Counted from the first letter of the stretch, positions 8,726 to 17,959 are shown. The stretch is 64,000 nucleotides of DNA from Ancylobacter aquaticus (GCF_004339465.1 NZ_SMFY01000003.1:372001-436000), one strand, 5' to 3'. Notes: generated from the letters alone by a model not told the origin. Program-made: numbers and translations.

Positions 8726-10087
8726 GTGCCGATGCCCGCACACCGCACCGCTTCGCCCCCTCGCCGCCGGCCCTCTCGCCGGGCGGAGGCATGCGCGCGG
8801 CTGGCCGTGCTGGCGCTGCTCGCGGGGCTGTCGGCGGCGCCGGTGCTGGCGCAGGACGCCGCGCCGGCCGCGCCCGAGGCGACGCAGGAGCAGAAGCAGC
8901 GCATCGAGCGCCTCGACGCCGAGCTGAAGGATTCCACCGCCGCCCAAAAGCGCCTCGCCGCCGAAATGGCGGCGCTGGAAGGCGACCGCGCCAAGCTCAA
9001 CGAGGCATTGCTCGACACCGCCATCCGGGTGCGCGAGACCGAGGCCAAGCTCGACGTCAGCGAGCAACGCCTGCTGCTGCTCAACCGCGAGGCGGCCGAT
9101 ATCCGGGAATCGCTCGACGCCCGCCGCGCCGTGCTGGCCGAGGTGCTGGGCGGGCTGGTGCGGCTGGGCCGACGCCCGCCACCGGCGCTGATGGTGCGCC
9201 CGGACGACGCGCTGCAGTCGATCCGCTCCGCGATGATGCTCGGCGCGGTGCTGCCGGAACTGAAGGCGGAGACCGATCTGCTCGCCAGCGAACTCGCCGC
9301 GCAGGAGCGGGTGCGCCAGGACAGCGCCCGCGAACGCGACGCTCTCGCAGAATTGAAACGCTCGCTTGCCGACGAGCGCGCCCGCACCGCTGCCCTGATC
9401 GAGGAGAAAAAGAACTCGCTCCAGCAGGGCGAGGCGGCGCTGACCGAGGAGAAGACCCGGGCCGCCGCGCTGGCCGCCGAGGCGGGCAATGTGCGCGAAC
9501 TGATGGAGCGCATGGAGACCGAGGTTTCCGCCACCCGCAAGGCGGCGCAGGATGCGGCGCAAATCGAGGCGCAGCAAGGCGCCGGGAGCGGCCAGGCCGA
9601 CCGGCTGGCGGCGCTTCAGAACCCCGGCCGGCTCAGCCCCGGCGTGCCTTTCGAGGGGGCCAAGGGCCTGCTGAAGCTGCCGGTCGGCGGCGCGGTGCTC
9701 AAGCCTTTCGGCGCGGAGGACGGCTATGGCGGGCAGGAAAAGGGCATGTCCATGGGCACCCGCATCGAGGCCCAGGTGGCGTCCCCCAGCGATGGCTGGG
9801 TGGTCTATGCCGGGCCTTTCCGCTCGTATGGACAACTGTTAATTATCAATGCTGGCGGCGGCTATCATATCCTGCTCGCCGGAATGGATAAGATCACGGT
9901 GGAATTGGGTCAGTTCGTGCTGTCCGGCGAGCCGGTGGGAGTGATGGGGCGTGGTCCCCAGCTCGTATCGTCGGCCGGCCTTGGAACCGCCCAACCCATT
10001 CTTTACGTCGAGTTCCGCAAGGATGGTAACTCGATCGATCCAACGCCATGGTGGGCGACGAGCGAAAGCGAGAAGGTACGCGGATGA
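8726..10087 (+). CDS. EnvC-like murein hydrolase activator (degenerate M23 domain)
   Basis: 453 residues. Signal peptide (cut after VLAQ near 43), then a long coiled coil (about 50-300) and a C-terminal LytM/M23 domain (about 325-440). The metal ligands of active M23 peptidases are missing: the HxxxD site reads GMSMGTR and only the YHILLAG His remains. As in EnvC this suggests an activator of N-acetylmuramoyl-L-alanine amidases recruited by FtsEX at division; ftsEX is at 46.7 kb in this window. Start is GTG 8726 or ATG 8732; neither has a strong Shine-Dalgarno. The stop overlaps the ctpA start (ATGA). Confidence 0.88.
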   Translation: MPMPAHRTASPPRRRPSRRAEACARLAVLALLAGLSAAPVLAQDAAPAAPEATQEQKQRIERLDAELKDSTAAQKRLAAEMAALEGDRAKLNEALLDTAIRVRETEAKLDVSEQRLLLLNREAADIRESLDARRAVLAEVLGGLVRLGRRPPPALMVRPDDALQSIRSAMMLGAVLPELKAETDLLASELAAQERVRQDSARERDALAELKRSLADERARTAALIEEKKNSLQQGEAALTEEKTRAAALAAEAGNVRELMERMETEVSATRKAAQDAAQIEAQQGAGSGQADRLAALQNPGRLSPGVPFEGAKGLLKLPVGGAVLKPFGAEDGYGGQEKGMSMGTRIEAQVASPSDGWVVYAGPFRSYGQLLIINAGGGYHILLAGMDKITVELGQFVLSGEPVGVMGRGPQLVSSAGLGTAQPILYVEFRKDGNSIDPTPWWATSESEKVRG

Positions 10088-11433
10088 TGCGTAGGACGTC
10101 TGTATTTCTCTTCGGTGCGGCGGCCGGCGCCTTGATCGCGGTCGGTGCCACTCAGCCGCGGTTGCTGCTTCAGCCGACCCAGGCGATGGCGGCGGCCTCG
10201 GATACGTATCGCCAGCTGAACCTTTTCGGCGATGTGTTCGAGCGCGTGCGCGCCGATTACGTCGAGAAGCCGGAAGACGCGAAACTGGTCGAGGCGGCCA
10301 TCAACGGCATGCTGACTTCGCTCGACCCGCACTCCACCTACATGGACGCGAAGGATTTCCGCGACATGCAGGTGCAGACCCGCGGCCAGTTCGGCGGGCT
10401 CGGCATCGAGGTGACGATGGAGGAGGGGTTGGTCAAGGTGGTCGCCCCGATCGACGAGACCCCGGCCGCCAAGGCCGGCGTGCAGGCGGGCGACCTGATC
10501 GCCAAGCTGGACGGCGAAGAGGTGAAGGGCATGACCCTGAACCAGGCCGTCGACAAGATGCGCGGTGCCGTCAACACGCCGATCAAGCTGACCATCGTCC
10601 GCAAGGGCGCGGACAAGCCGATCGAACTGTCGATCACCCGCGACATCATCAACATCAAGTCGGTGCGCTCGCGCGTCGAGAATGACGATATCGGCTATAT
10701 CCGCATCACCTCGTTCAGCGAGCAGACCGGCGAGGGCCTGAAGAAGGCGGTGGCCGACCTGACGAAGCAGATCGGCGAGGACAAGCTCAAGGGCTTCATC
10801 ATCGACCTGCGCAACAACCCGGGCGGGCTGCTCGACCAGGCGATCGACGTGTCGGACACGTTCCTCGACCGTGGCGAGATCGTCTCCACCCGCGGCCGCG
10901 ACCCCGAGCAGACCGAGCGGCGCAACGCCCGGGCGGGCGACCTCGCCAAGGGCAAGCCGATCATCGTGCTGGTCAATGGCGGTTCGGCCTCGGCTTCGGA
11001 AATCGTCGCCGGTGCGCTGCAGGACCACAAGCGGGCCACGGTGCTGGGCTCGCTCTCCTTCGGCAAGGGCTCGGTGCAGACGGTGATTCCCGTTTCCGGC
11101 AATGCCGCGATCAAGCTGACCACGGCGCGCTACTACACGCCGTCGGGTCGCTCGATCCAGGCCAAGGGCATCCAGCCCGATATCGAGCTGGTCCAGGACG
11201 TGCCGCAGGACGTGAAGGAAAAGGCCGAGGCGGCTGGCGTCGAGACGACGCGGGGCGAGGCCTCGCTCAAGGGCCATCTGAAGAACGGCGAGGACGAGCA
11301 GACCGGCTCGCCGGCCTATGTGCCGCCGGAGCCGAAGGACGACACCCAGCTCAAGCTGGCGATCGACCTGATCGAGGGCGTGCAGAAGAATGCCGCCTAC
11401 CCCGCCGACCCGAAGGCGGCCGTGCCGAACTGA
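10084..11433 (+). CDS. ctpA: Carboxyl-terminal processing protease, S41A family
   Basis: 449 residues. Periplasmic serine protease acting on C-terminal tails. N-terminal signal anchor (residues about 3-36), PDZ domain (about 90-165, FGGLGIEVTMEEGLVKVV), then the S41 core with the Ser-Lys dyad: Ser in GGSASASEI near residue 302 and Lys in SLSFGKGSVQT near 328. The C-terminal 60 residues are charged and low in complexity, as in alphaproteobacterial CtpA. Start ATG 10084 overlaps the envC-like stop, so the two are translationally coupled. Confidence 0.95.
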   Translation: MMRRTSVFLFGAAAGALIAVGATQPRLLLQPTQAMAAASDTYRQLNLFGDVFERVRADYVEKPEDAKLVEAAINGMLTSLDPHSTYMDAKDFRDMQVQTRGQFGGLGIEVTMEEGLVKVVAPIDETPAAKAGVQAGDLIAKLDGEEVKGMTLNQAVDKMRGAVNTPIKLTIVRKGADKPIELSITRDIINIKSVRSRVENDDIGYIRITSFSEQTGEGLKKAVADLTKQIGEDKLKGFIIDLRNNPGGLLDQAIDVSDTFLDRGEIVSTRGRDPEQTERRNARAGDLAKGKPIIVLVNGGSASASEIVAGALQDHKRATVLGSLSFGKGSVQTVIPVSGNAAIKLTTARYYTPSGRSIQAKGIQPDIELVQDVPQDVKEKAEAAGVETTRGEASLKGHLKNGEDEQTGSPAYVPPEPKDDTQLKLAIDLIEGVQKNAAYPADPKAAVPN

Positions 11434-11449
11434 CGGCGCCGCGCGGATC

Positions 11450-11472
11450 GCGCGCCATTGATGATGGCGCGC
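11450..11472. terminator. Perfect hairpin after ctpA
   Basis: GCGCGCCAT and ATGGCGCGC form a 9-bp perfect stem around the loop TGATG, 17 bp past the ctpA stop. There is no T run, so on its own it would be a pause or mRNA-end site; the stronger terminator is 60 bp further on. Confidence 0.45.
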
Positions 11473-11535
11473 AACTGATTGCGCGTTACCGATCGCGCTC
11501 CCCGGCTGCTGGCCGGGGGCGTCACCGATACAGCG

Positions 11536-11573
11536 AGGCCCGTCTTCATAGAAGGCGGGCCTTTCGCTTTTTT
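11536..11573 (+). terminator. Rho-independent terminator
   Basis: AGGCCCGTCTTC pairs with GAAGGCGGGCCT (12 bp with one G-T pair) around a 3-base loop, followed by TTCGCTTTTTT. Likely ends the rsfS-rlmH-envC-ctpA transcript. Confidence 0.8.
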
Positions 11574-11638
11574 GCACTGCCGCGGCGAACGCCCGATTTT
11601 GCCCCGATCCCGCCTTGGTCGGCGGCGACAAAGAAGCC

Positions 11639-12067
11639 ATGAACAGCGCGCCTCATCTCCGCATGCTCTCCTCTCGTCCGTCCGACCCGAAGCTGACCGG
11701 CGAAAGCCTGCCGGGCCGCGACGCCGGACGCGATCGCGCGCGGCACTATGCGGCGGTCGGGGTGTTCGGCCTCGCCGCCCTGTCGGCGGTCAGCGTGGCG
11801 GTGGCCGCCTATGTGTTCCAGGCCGGCGAGCCGGCCGAACCGCACAGCGCGCCCTTCGCGCTGGACGCGGGTGGCTTCCCGACCATGGGCGTCGCTGCCG
11901 ACATGCCGACGCTGCGGCCCCCTCTCGGCGGGTATGACGGCACCAGCATTACCGTGTTCGACGGCGCGACCGGACGCAGCCAAGTGATGGCGGGCCCTCG
12001 GCCGCTCGACACGGCCACGGCCGGGCCTTTCGCGGGCCCCGGGAGTGAGACCGCGTTAACCCCGTGA
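11639..12067 (+). CDS. Short single-pass membrane protein, possible remnant of a divergent polysaccharide deacetylase
   Basis: 142 residues from ATG 11639; a GTG at 11615 would add eight. A basic N-terminus precedes one membrane segment (YAAVGVFGLAALSAVSVAVA, about residues 36-58), then a low-complexity tail containing SITVFDGATGRSQVM. In relatives the slot between ctpA and rppH usually holds a divergent polysaccharide deacetylase whose N-terminal part, as I recall it, has the same layout and a TIIDG-SGK-like segment. No deacetylase domain follows here. It may be a truncated descendant; this is inference. Confidence 0.6.
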   Translation: MNSAPHLRMLSSRPSDPKLTGESLPGRDAGRDRARHYAAVGVFGLAALSAVSVAVAAYVFQAGEPAEPHSAPFALDAGGFPTMGVAADMPTLRPPLGGYDGTSITVFDGATGRSQVMAGPRPLDTATAGPFAGPGSETALTP

Positions 12068-12157
12068 CCACGCGGCTGCGCGCGCACTCTACGCGCGACC
12101 CGTCTCCTCGCCTATGATCCCGCCGACGCGTGCGTTCCAAGGTCCTGCGGTGGCTTC

Positions 12158-12670
12158 ATGATCCCTTTCGACCAGCTTCCCTATCGCCCCTGCGTCGGGG
12201 TGGTGCTCGTCAACCGCGACGGGCTCGTCTTTCTCGGCGAGCGCCGGGGCGGTCCCGAGCAGGTGGACGCGCAGCATTCCTGGCAGATGCCGCAAGGCGG
12301 CATCGACGACGGCGAGAGCCCGGAAGAGGCGGCGTTGCGCGAGCTCTATGAGGAGACCAACGTCTCCTCGGTCGAGCCGCTCGCGATCGCCGATGACTGG
12401 TTCGCCTATGACCTGCCGGAGCCACTGGCGCGGCAGGCCTGGAAGGGGCGCTTTCGCGGGCAGACGCAGAAATGGATCGCCCTGCGCTTCACCGGCCCGG
12501 ATGACGAGATCGACGTTGATCGCCCGGGTGGCGGGCATCACAAACCGGAATTCGTCGCCTGGCGCTGGGAGCGGCTGGAGCGCACGCCGGAGCTGATCGT
12601 CCCGTTCAAGCGCCCGGTCTATGAACGGGTGGCGCGCGAGTTCCAGCCGGTGGTGGCGCCAGCGAAATAG
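12158..12670 (+). CDS. rppH: RNA pyrophosphohydrolase (Nudix)
   Basis: 170 residues. Removes pyrophosphate from the 5' triphosphate of mRNA, which starts decay by RNase E. Nudix box [20 protein letters not shown] at about residues 47-66, followed by TN where G is usual. RppH/IalA-specific features are [14 protein letters not shown] at the N-terminus, [21 protein letters not shown] and the C-terminal [11 protein letters not shown]. Standard neighbour of ctpA in this order. Confidence 0.95.
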   Translation: MIPFDQLPYRPCVGVVLVNRDGLVFLGERRGGPEQVDAQHSWQMPQGGIDDGESPEEAALRELYEETNVSSVEPLAIADDWFAYDLPEPLARQAWKGRFRGQTQKWIALRFTGPDDEIDVDRPGGGHHKPEFVAWRWERLERTPELIVPFKRPVYERVAREFQPVVAPAK

Positions 12671-12724
12671 GCGCGGAGCCGCCGGAATGCATCATGTTTC
12701 CGTATCCTGGTGCCGATCAACAAT

Positions 12725-12742
12725 GCGAACGAACGTTCGTTC
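12725..12742. promoter_or_regulatory. Upstream operator of the tetR-RND operon
   Basis: GCGAACGAACGTTCGTTC contains a perfect 16-bp palindrome (12727-12742). It ends directly against the -35 box at 12743. It shares its first 15 bases with the second site at 12771. This is a probable binding site for the TetR protein coded at 12805. Confidence 0.8.
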
Positions 12743-12771
12743 TTGACTCGGTTTTAACGTGTGTCTAGATG
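12743..12771 (+). promoter_or_regulatory. Sigma-70 type promoter between two operators
   Basis: TTGACT, 17-bp spacer, TAGATG (12766-12771). The -35 has five of six and the -10 four of six consensus bases. The box pair lies exactly between the two palindromes, whose centres are 46 bp apart, so repressor binding would bracket RNA polymerase. Confidence 0.65.
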
Positions 12772-12788
12772 CGAACGAACGTTCGCTC
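12771..12788. promoter_or_regulatory. Downstream operator of the tetR-RND operon
   Basis: GCGAACGAACGTTCGCTC repeats the upstream site with one change in its right arm; the core CGAACGTTCG is a perfect palindrome. It overlaps the -10 edge and presumed transcription start, 17 bp before the tetR start codon. Confidence 0.8.
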
Positions 12789-12804
12789 CAGCAATTGAAG
12801 GTGC

Positions 12805-13515
12805 ATGAACACCCACGCCCCCCGCCTCCCTCTGGCCGATCCTGGTGTGAAGCCTGCCGCGACGCCGCATTCCGGCGTGGCACCGGCCGCCGCGCCGCCG
12901 GAAAAGCTGCGCCGCGACCCGCGCCGGCGGGTGCTGGACGCGGCGATTGCCTGCTTCACCCGCGCCGGCTTCCACGGCACGTCCATGCAGCAGATCTGCA
13001 CCGAGGCCGGGATGAGCCCGGGCGCGCTCTACCGCTATTTCCCGTCCAAGGAATCGATCATCGTCGCCATTGTCGACGAGGAGCGGGCGGTGCGGATGAG
13101 CTGCCTTGAGCTGCTGGACAGCGCGCCTGGCTTCGTCGAGGGGCTGGCCCGCATGGGACAGGCGCTTTTCTCCGGCGAGACGCCCATGGTGACGCTGGCG
13201 CTCGGGCCGGAAATCTATGCCGAGGCGGCGCGTAATCCGGCGCTGAAGCCGACCTTCGACGCGGTCGAGGACGAAATGAACGCGGCGATCCGCGTCCACC
13301 TCGTCGCGGCGCAGGCGCGGGGCGAGATCGACCCCTCTCTCGATCCCGACGTCGTGATGGTGATGATCAACGCCATCGGCGACGGGCTGGTGCTGCGCCA
13401 GAGCTTCGAGCCCGACCTTTCCCTCGCCCAGATGATGCCGGCGCTGGCCGGCCTGATCGGCCGCATGCTGGCGCCCGCCACGACGCCGACCCTTTCACCG
13501 GACCGCACATCATGA
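12805..13515 (+). CDS. TetR-family repressor of the adjacent RND pump
   Basis: 236 residues. After a 32-residue Pro/Ala-rich leader comes the TetR DNA-binding domain (about residues 37-85: RRRVLDAAIACFTRAGFHGT, then GMSPGALYRYFPSKESII), then a helical ligand domain. ATG 12805 follows TTGAAGG. The stop overlaps the start of the adaptor gene (ATGA), so repressor and pump are one operon. The two palindromes flanking the promoter point to autorepression relieved by a pump substrate. Inducer unknown. Confidence 0.92.
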   Translation: MNTHAPRLPLADPGVKPAATPHSGVAPAAAPPEKLRRDPRRRVLDAAIACFTRAGFHGTSMQQICTEAGMSPGALYRYFPSKESIIVAIVDEERAVRMSCLELLDSAPGFVEGLARMGQALFSGETPMVTLALGPEIYAEAARNPALKPTFDAVEDEMNAAIRVHLVAAQARGEIDPSLDPDVVMVMINAIGDGLVLRQSFEPDLSLAQMMPALAGLIGRMLAPATTPTLSPDRTS

Positions 13516-14774
13516 CCGTGAAGCCGCCATCCCTGCGCGGGCGCATCGCGCTCGCCCTTACCATGACCGCCGTGGTCGTGGGCCTTGCCGGCTATGCCTT
13601 CCGCGACCGGATCGCCGCCGGGCTGAGCCTTGGCGAGCCGGCGCAGGCCGAAATTGCCGCCCCGGCCCCCAACGAGGTCAAGGGCATCACCATTTCCGTG
13701 GTGCCGGCGACCACGCGCGAGGTGGTGGAGCGCCTGCCCGTCACCGGCACGCTGGTGGCGCGCGAGGAAATCATGGTCGGGCCGCAGATCGACGGCTACC
13801 AGATCACCGACATTCTCGTGGAAGAGGGCGACCGGGTGGAGCAGGGGCAGGTGATGGCGCGCCTCTCGCGCGACATGCTGGAGACGCTGCTCGCCCAGAA
13901 CACCGCCAACGCCGCCAAGGCGCAGGCCTCCATCGCCCAGCAGAAAGCGCAACTGGTGCAGATGCTGGCGCAGCTGACCGAGGCGGACGCCGCCGTCGAG
14001 CGTGCCCGCACCCTGATCAAGACCGGCGCCACCTCGCAGGAGGTGCTGGACCAGCGCGAGCGCGCGGTGAAGGTTTCCACCGCGCAAGTGACGGCGGCGG
14101 AAGAAATGGTGACGGCCGCGCAGGCCGATGCGGCCCAGATCAAGGCCACGCGCGACGAGATCCAGGTGCGGCTCGCCCGCACCGAGATCAAGGCCCCTCA
14201 GGCCGGCATCGTCTCGGCCCGCTCCGCCCGCGTCGGCGCCATCGTGCTCTCGGCCAATAGCGAGCCGCTGTTCCGCATCGTCAAGAACGGCGCCATCGAC
14301 CTTGACGCCGAAGTGCCGGAATCGGCGCTGGCGCGGGTGACGCCGGGCCTCAGCGTGGCGGTGACGCCGGCCGGCTTCGACACGCCGCTGGACGGCACGG
14401 TGCGCCTTGTCGGCGCCAAGGTCGACCCGACGACGCGCCTTGCCCGCGTCGCGGTGGCGCTGCCGGAAGACCCGCGTTTGCGCCCGGGCGCCTATGGCAG
14501 GGGCGTCATCGAAATCGCCCGCCACCAGGGCGTGGCGCTGCCGCAATCGGCGGTGCAGTTCGCCTCCGAGGGCATTTTCGTGCTCGTCGTCGAGGGTGAC
14601 ACGGTGCGCCGCCGCCCGGTGAAAATCGGGCTGCAGGGCGATGGCGTGGTCGAGATCACCGAGGGGGTGCGCGAGGGCGAGAGCGTTGTCGCCCGCGCCG
14701 GCGGCTTCCTGCGCGATGGCGACCGGGTGACGCCGGTGCCGCTGGCCGCCGACCCGGACAAGGGAGGCGTCTGA
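13512..14774 (+). CDS. RND efflux periplasmic adaptor (membrane fusion protein)
   Basis: 420 residues. N-terminal membrane anchor (about residues 10-32, no lipobox), then lipoyl/barrel-sandwich half (PQIDGYQITDILVEEGDRVEQGQ), a coiled-coil hairpin (about 120-215, Ala/Gln rich), the second lipoyl half (TEIKAPQAGIVSARSARVG) and beta-barrel domains. It links the inner membrane pump to an outer membrane channel. Start overlaps the tetR stop, and its stop overlaps the pump start (TGATG). No TolC-type gene lies in the operon, so the channel must be supplied from elsewhere. Confidence 0.94.
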   Translation: MTVKPPSLRGRIALALTMTAVVVGLAGYAFRDRIAAGLSLGEPAQAEIAAPAPNEVKGITISVVPATTREVVERLPVTGTLVAREEIMVGPQIDGYQITDILVEEGDRVEQGQVMARLSRDMLETLLAQNTANAAKAQASIAQQKAQLVQMLAQLTEADAAVERARTLIKTGATSQEVLDQRERAVKVSTAQVTAAEEMVTAAQADAAQIKATRDEIQVRLARTEIKAPQAGIVSARSARVGAIVLSANSEPLFRIVKNGAIDLDAEVPESALARVTPGLSVAVTPAGFDTPLDGTVRLVGAKVDPTTRLARVAVALPEDPRLRPGAYGRGVIEIARHQGVALPQSAVQFASEGIFVLVVEGDTVRRRPVKIGLQGDGVVEITEGVREGESVVARAGGFLRDGDRVTPVPLAADPDKGGV

Positions 14775-17700
14775 TGGCGCTCAATATCTCTGCCTGGGCG
14801 ATCCGCAAGCCGGTGCCCTCCATCGTGCTGTTCGTGGTGCTGACCGCGATCGGCCTCTACACCTTCGACCAGTTGCCGATCACCCGCATGCCGAACATCG
14901 ACGTGCCGATCGTCTCTGTCGCCATCACCCAGCCGGGGGCGGCGCCGAGCGAGCTCGAAGCGCAGGTGACGAAGATCGTCGAGACCTCGATCGCGGGCGT
15001 GCAGGGAGTGAGGCACATCTCCTCCACCATCACCGAGGGGGCCTCCCTCACCGTGGTCGAGTTCCAGCTGGAGACGCAGGTCGACCGCGCCGTGAACGAT
15101 GTGCGCGATGCGGTGACGAAGGTCCGCACCGATCTTCCGCAGGATATCGAGGAGCCGCTGGTCCAGCGCGTCGATGTCGAGGGCATGGCGATCGTCACCT
15201 ATGCCGCCTCCGCCCCGGCAATGACGCCGGAGGAACTGTCCTGGTTCGTCGACGACACGCTGGTGCGTGCGCTGCAGGGCGTGCGCGGCGTCGCGCAGGT
15301 GAGGCGTGAGGGCGGCGTGGAGCGCGAGATCCGCATCTCGCTCGTCCCCGACAAGCTGGCGGCGCTCGGCGTGACGGCGGCGGATGTGAACCGGCAACTC
15401 GCCGCTACCAATGTCGACCTCGCCGGCGGGCGCGGTGAAATAGGCACGCAGGAGCAGTCCGTCCGCACGCTCGGCGGCGCCACCACGGTGGCCGGTCTTG
15501 CCGAGACCCGCATCGCCCTGCCGGGCGGGCGCCATGTGCGGCTTGCCGATCTTGGCACGGTCACGGACGGGGCGGCCGAGCCGCGCATCTTCGCCCGGCT
15601 CGACGGCATGCCGGTGGTGGCCTTCGGCGTCTACCGCGCCAAGGGCTTTTCCGACGTGGTGGTGGCCGAGAGCACCGACGAAGCGCTGCGGGATCTGGAG
15701 AGGCGCCATCCCGACGTTTCCATCACGCTGATCGATTCGACGGTGAAGTACACGCAGGCCGACTACACCTCCGCCATGCACACGCTGATCGAGGGCGCGG
15801 TGCTGGCGGTGATCGTGGTGATGCTGTTCCTGCGCGACTGGCGCGCCACCATCATCACCGCGACAGCGATCCCGCTGTCCATCCTGCCCACCTTCTGGGT
15901 GATGGACATGCTCGGCTTCTCGCTGAACGGCGTGAGCCTTCTCGCCGTGACGCTCGTCACCGGCATTCTGGTCGACGACGCCATCGTCGAGATCGAGAAC
16001 ATCGTGCGCCATATGCGGATGGGCAAATCGGCCTATCGCGCCGCCATCGAGGCTGCCGACGAGATTGGGCTCGCCGTGGTGGCGACCACGCTGACCATCG
16101 TCGCCGTGTTCCTGCCGGTCAGCTTCATGGGCGGCATTGCCGGCCAGTATTTCCGGCAGTTCGGCATCACCGTGGCGGTGGCGGTGCTGTTCTCGCTGCT
16201 GGTGGCGCGCCTGCTCACCCCGATGCTGGCCGCCTATTTCATGCGCGACCATGGCCATCGCGAAAAGCCGGACGGGGCGCTGATGCGCGCTTATATCGGG
16301 CTGCTGCACCGCTCGATCCGCTACCGCTTCCTGACCGTGGCGGCGGGTATCCTTCTGTTCATCGGCTCGATGTGGCTCTCCACCCTGCTGCCTTCCGGCT
16401 TTATTCCCAATTCCGATGTGTCGCGCTCGGTGCTGGCGCTGGAACTGCCGCCGGGAGCGACGCTGGAATCGACGCAGCGCGTGGTCGACGAGATCGCCGC
16501 CAAGCTGAAGGCGCAGCCCGAGGTGGCCAGCGTGTTCGCCACCGCCGGCTCCGGCACGGCGGGCGGGGCGGCCACCAGCAGCGGCGAGGTGCGCAAGGCC
16601 ACGATCATTGTCAATCTGGTGCCGCGCGGCGAACGCGTGGCGACGCAAAAGCAGTTCGAGATGCGCCTGCGCGAGGAGATCGCCCAGCTTCCCGACCTGC
16701 GCTTCAATTTCGGCGCTTCCGGCGGGGCCGGCCCCGGCGGGCGCGAATTCACCGTCATTCTCTCCGGTTCGGACGGCGCGCTGGTGGAGGCCAAGGCGCT
16801 GGAACTGGAGCGGGAGATCCGCGAAAAGGTGAAGGGGCTTTCCAACGTGCAGACCACGGCGGCGCTGGAGCGGCCGGAACTGCGCGTCGTGCCCAAGCTG
16901 GCGGAAGCCGCGGAGCTTGGCGTCTCGGTCGCCGACATCGCCCAGACGGTACGTATCGCCACGCTGGGCGACGTGTCGCAGAATCTGGCCAAGTTCTCCG
17001 CCGGCGACCGCCAGATCCCGATCCGGGTGCAGCTGGACGAGGCCGCGCGCGGCGACCTTTCCACCTTCGAGACGCTGAAGGTGCGTACCGCCGCCGGCGA
17101 TTCGGTGCCGCTGCTCTCGGTGGCGGACATCGACTTCGGCACCGGCCCTTCCAGCCTCGACCGCTATGACCGCGCCCGCCGGGTCGCCATCGAGGCCGAC
17201 CTGGCCGGCGATACCCAGCTCGGCGAGGCGCTGGCGGAGGTCTATGCCCTGCCGTCGGCCAAGAACCTGCCGGCCAATGTGGTGCTGACGGAGACCGGCG
17301 ATGCCGAGATCATGGCCGAAGTGTTCGGCGGCTTCGCCACCGCCATGGGGGCGGGCGTGTTGATGGTGCTGGCGGTGCTGGTGCTGCTGTTCGCCAATGT
17401 GTTGCAGCCGATCACCATCCTGATCGCCCTGCCGCTGTCGGTGGGCGGCGCCTTCATCGCGCTGCTCGTCACCCACAACGCCTTGACCCTGCCTGTCGTG
17501 ATCGGCTTCCTGATGCTGATGGGCATCGTGACCAAGAACACCATCCTGCTGGTCGATTTCGCCATCGAGGCGGTGCATGCGGGCGTCGACCGCACCACCG
17601 CGCTGATCGAGGCCGGTCGAAAGCGCGCGCAGCCGATCATCATGACCACCATTGCCATGGTGGCAGGCATGATGCCCTCGGCGATCGGGCTAGGCGAGGG

Positions 17701-17959
17701 CGGTGATTTCCGCTCGCCCATGGCCATCGCCGTCATCGGCGGGCTCATCGCCTCCACCGTGCTGTCGCTGGTGTTCGTGCCGGCGGTGTTCACCCTGATG
17801 GACGATCTCGGCCGGCTTATGGGTCGGATCTTCGGCCGCTTCATCGGTGAGCGCGACGAGCCGGACGAGCATGTGGACGCTCCCGTGATCCGCGCCGGCC
17901 TGCATGCCGTCGATGCCGGCCCGCACTCCACGCCGCGCCCGCCGATGGCGGCGGAATAG
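14774..17959 (+). CDS. RND efflux transporter, HAE1-type inner membrane pump
   Basis: 1061 residues with the twelve-helix RND layout and two large periplasmic loops. The proton-relay acids are present in GILVDDAIVEIENIVRHM (helix 4), with the partner Lys in LMGIVTKNTILLVDF (helix 10). The N-terminal part (AIRKPVPSIVLFVVL, LPITRMPNIDVPIVSV) matches the MdtB/OqxB-like branch that exports organic compounds rather than metals. Last gene of the tetR operon; the stop codon overlaps the minus-strand terminator of the LON-like gene. Substrate cannot be told from sequence. Confidence 0.95.
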   Translation: MALNISAWAIRKPVPSIVLFVVLTAIGLYTFDQLPITRMPNIDVPIVSVAITQPGAAPSELEAQVTKIVETSIAGVQGVRHISSTITEGASLTVVEFQLETQVDRAVNDVRDAVTKVRTDLPQDIEEPLVQRVDVEGMAIVTYAASAPAMTPEELSWFVDDTLVRALQGVRGVAQVRREGGVEREIRISLVPDKLAALGVTAADVNRQLAATNVDLAGGRGEIGTQEQSVRTLGGATTVAGLAETRIALPGGRHVRLADLGTVTDGAAEPRIFARLDGMPVVAFGVYRAKGFSDVVVAESTDEALRDLERRHPDVSITLIDSTVKYTQADYTSAMHTLIEGAVLAVIVVMLFLRDWRATIITATAIPLSILPTFWVMDMLGFSLNGVSLLAVTLVTGILVDDAIVEIENIVRHMRMGKSAYRAAIEAADEIGLAVVATTLTIVAVFLPVSFMGGIAGQYFRQFGITVAVAVLFSLLVARLLTPMLAAYFMRDHGHREKPDGALMRAYIGLLHRSIRYRFLTVAAGILLFIGSMWLSTLLPSGFIPNSDVSRSVLALELPPGATLESTQRVVDEIAAKLKAQPEVASVFATAGSGTAGGAATSSGEVRKATIIVNLVPRGERVATQKQFEMRLREEIAQLPDLRFNFGASGGAGPGGREFTVILSGSDGALVEAKALELEREIREKVKGLSNVQTTAALERPELRVVPKLAEAAELGVSVADIAQTVRIATLGDVSQNLAKFSAGDRQIPIRVQLDEAARGDLSTFETLKVRTAAGDSVPLLSVADIDFGTGPSSLDRYDRARRVAIEADLAGDTQLGEALAEVYALPSAKNLPANVVLTETGDAEIMAEVFGGFATAMGAGVLMVLAVLVLLFANVLQPITILIALPLSVGGAFIALLVTHNALTLPVVIGFLMLMGIVTKNTILLVDFAIEAVHAGVDRTTALIEAGRKRAQPIIMTTIAMVAGMMPSAIGLGEGGDFRSPMAIAVIGGLIASTVLSLVFVPAVFTLMDDLGRLMGRIFGRFIGERDEPDEHVDAPVIRAGLHAVDAGPHSTPRPPMAAE

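Noticed and set aside
14492..17578. A 1028-codon open frame on the minus strand across the RND adaptor and pump genes
   Set aside because: It mirrors the third-position GC bias of the real genes, is His/Arg/Gln-rich, has no recognisable domain and no start signal.
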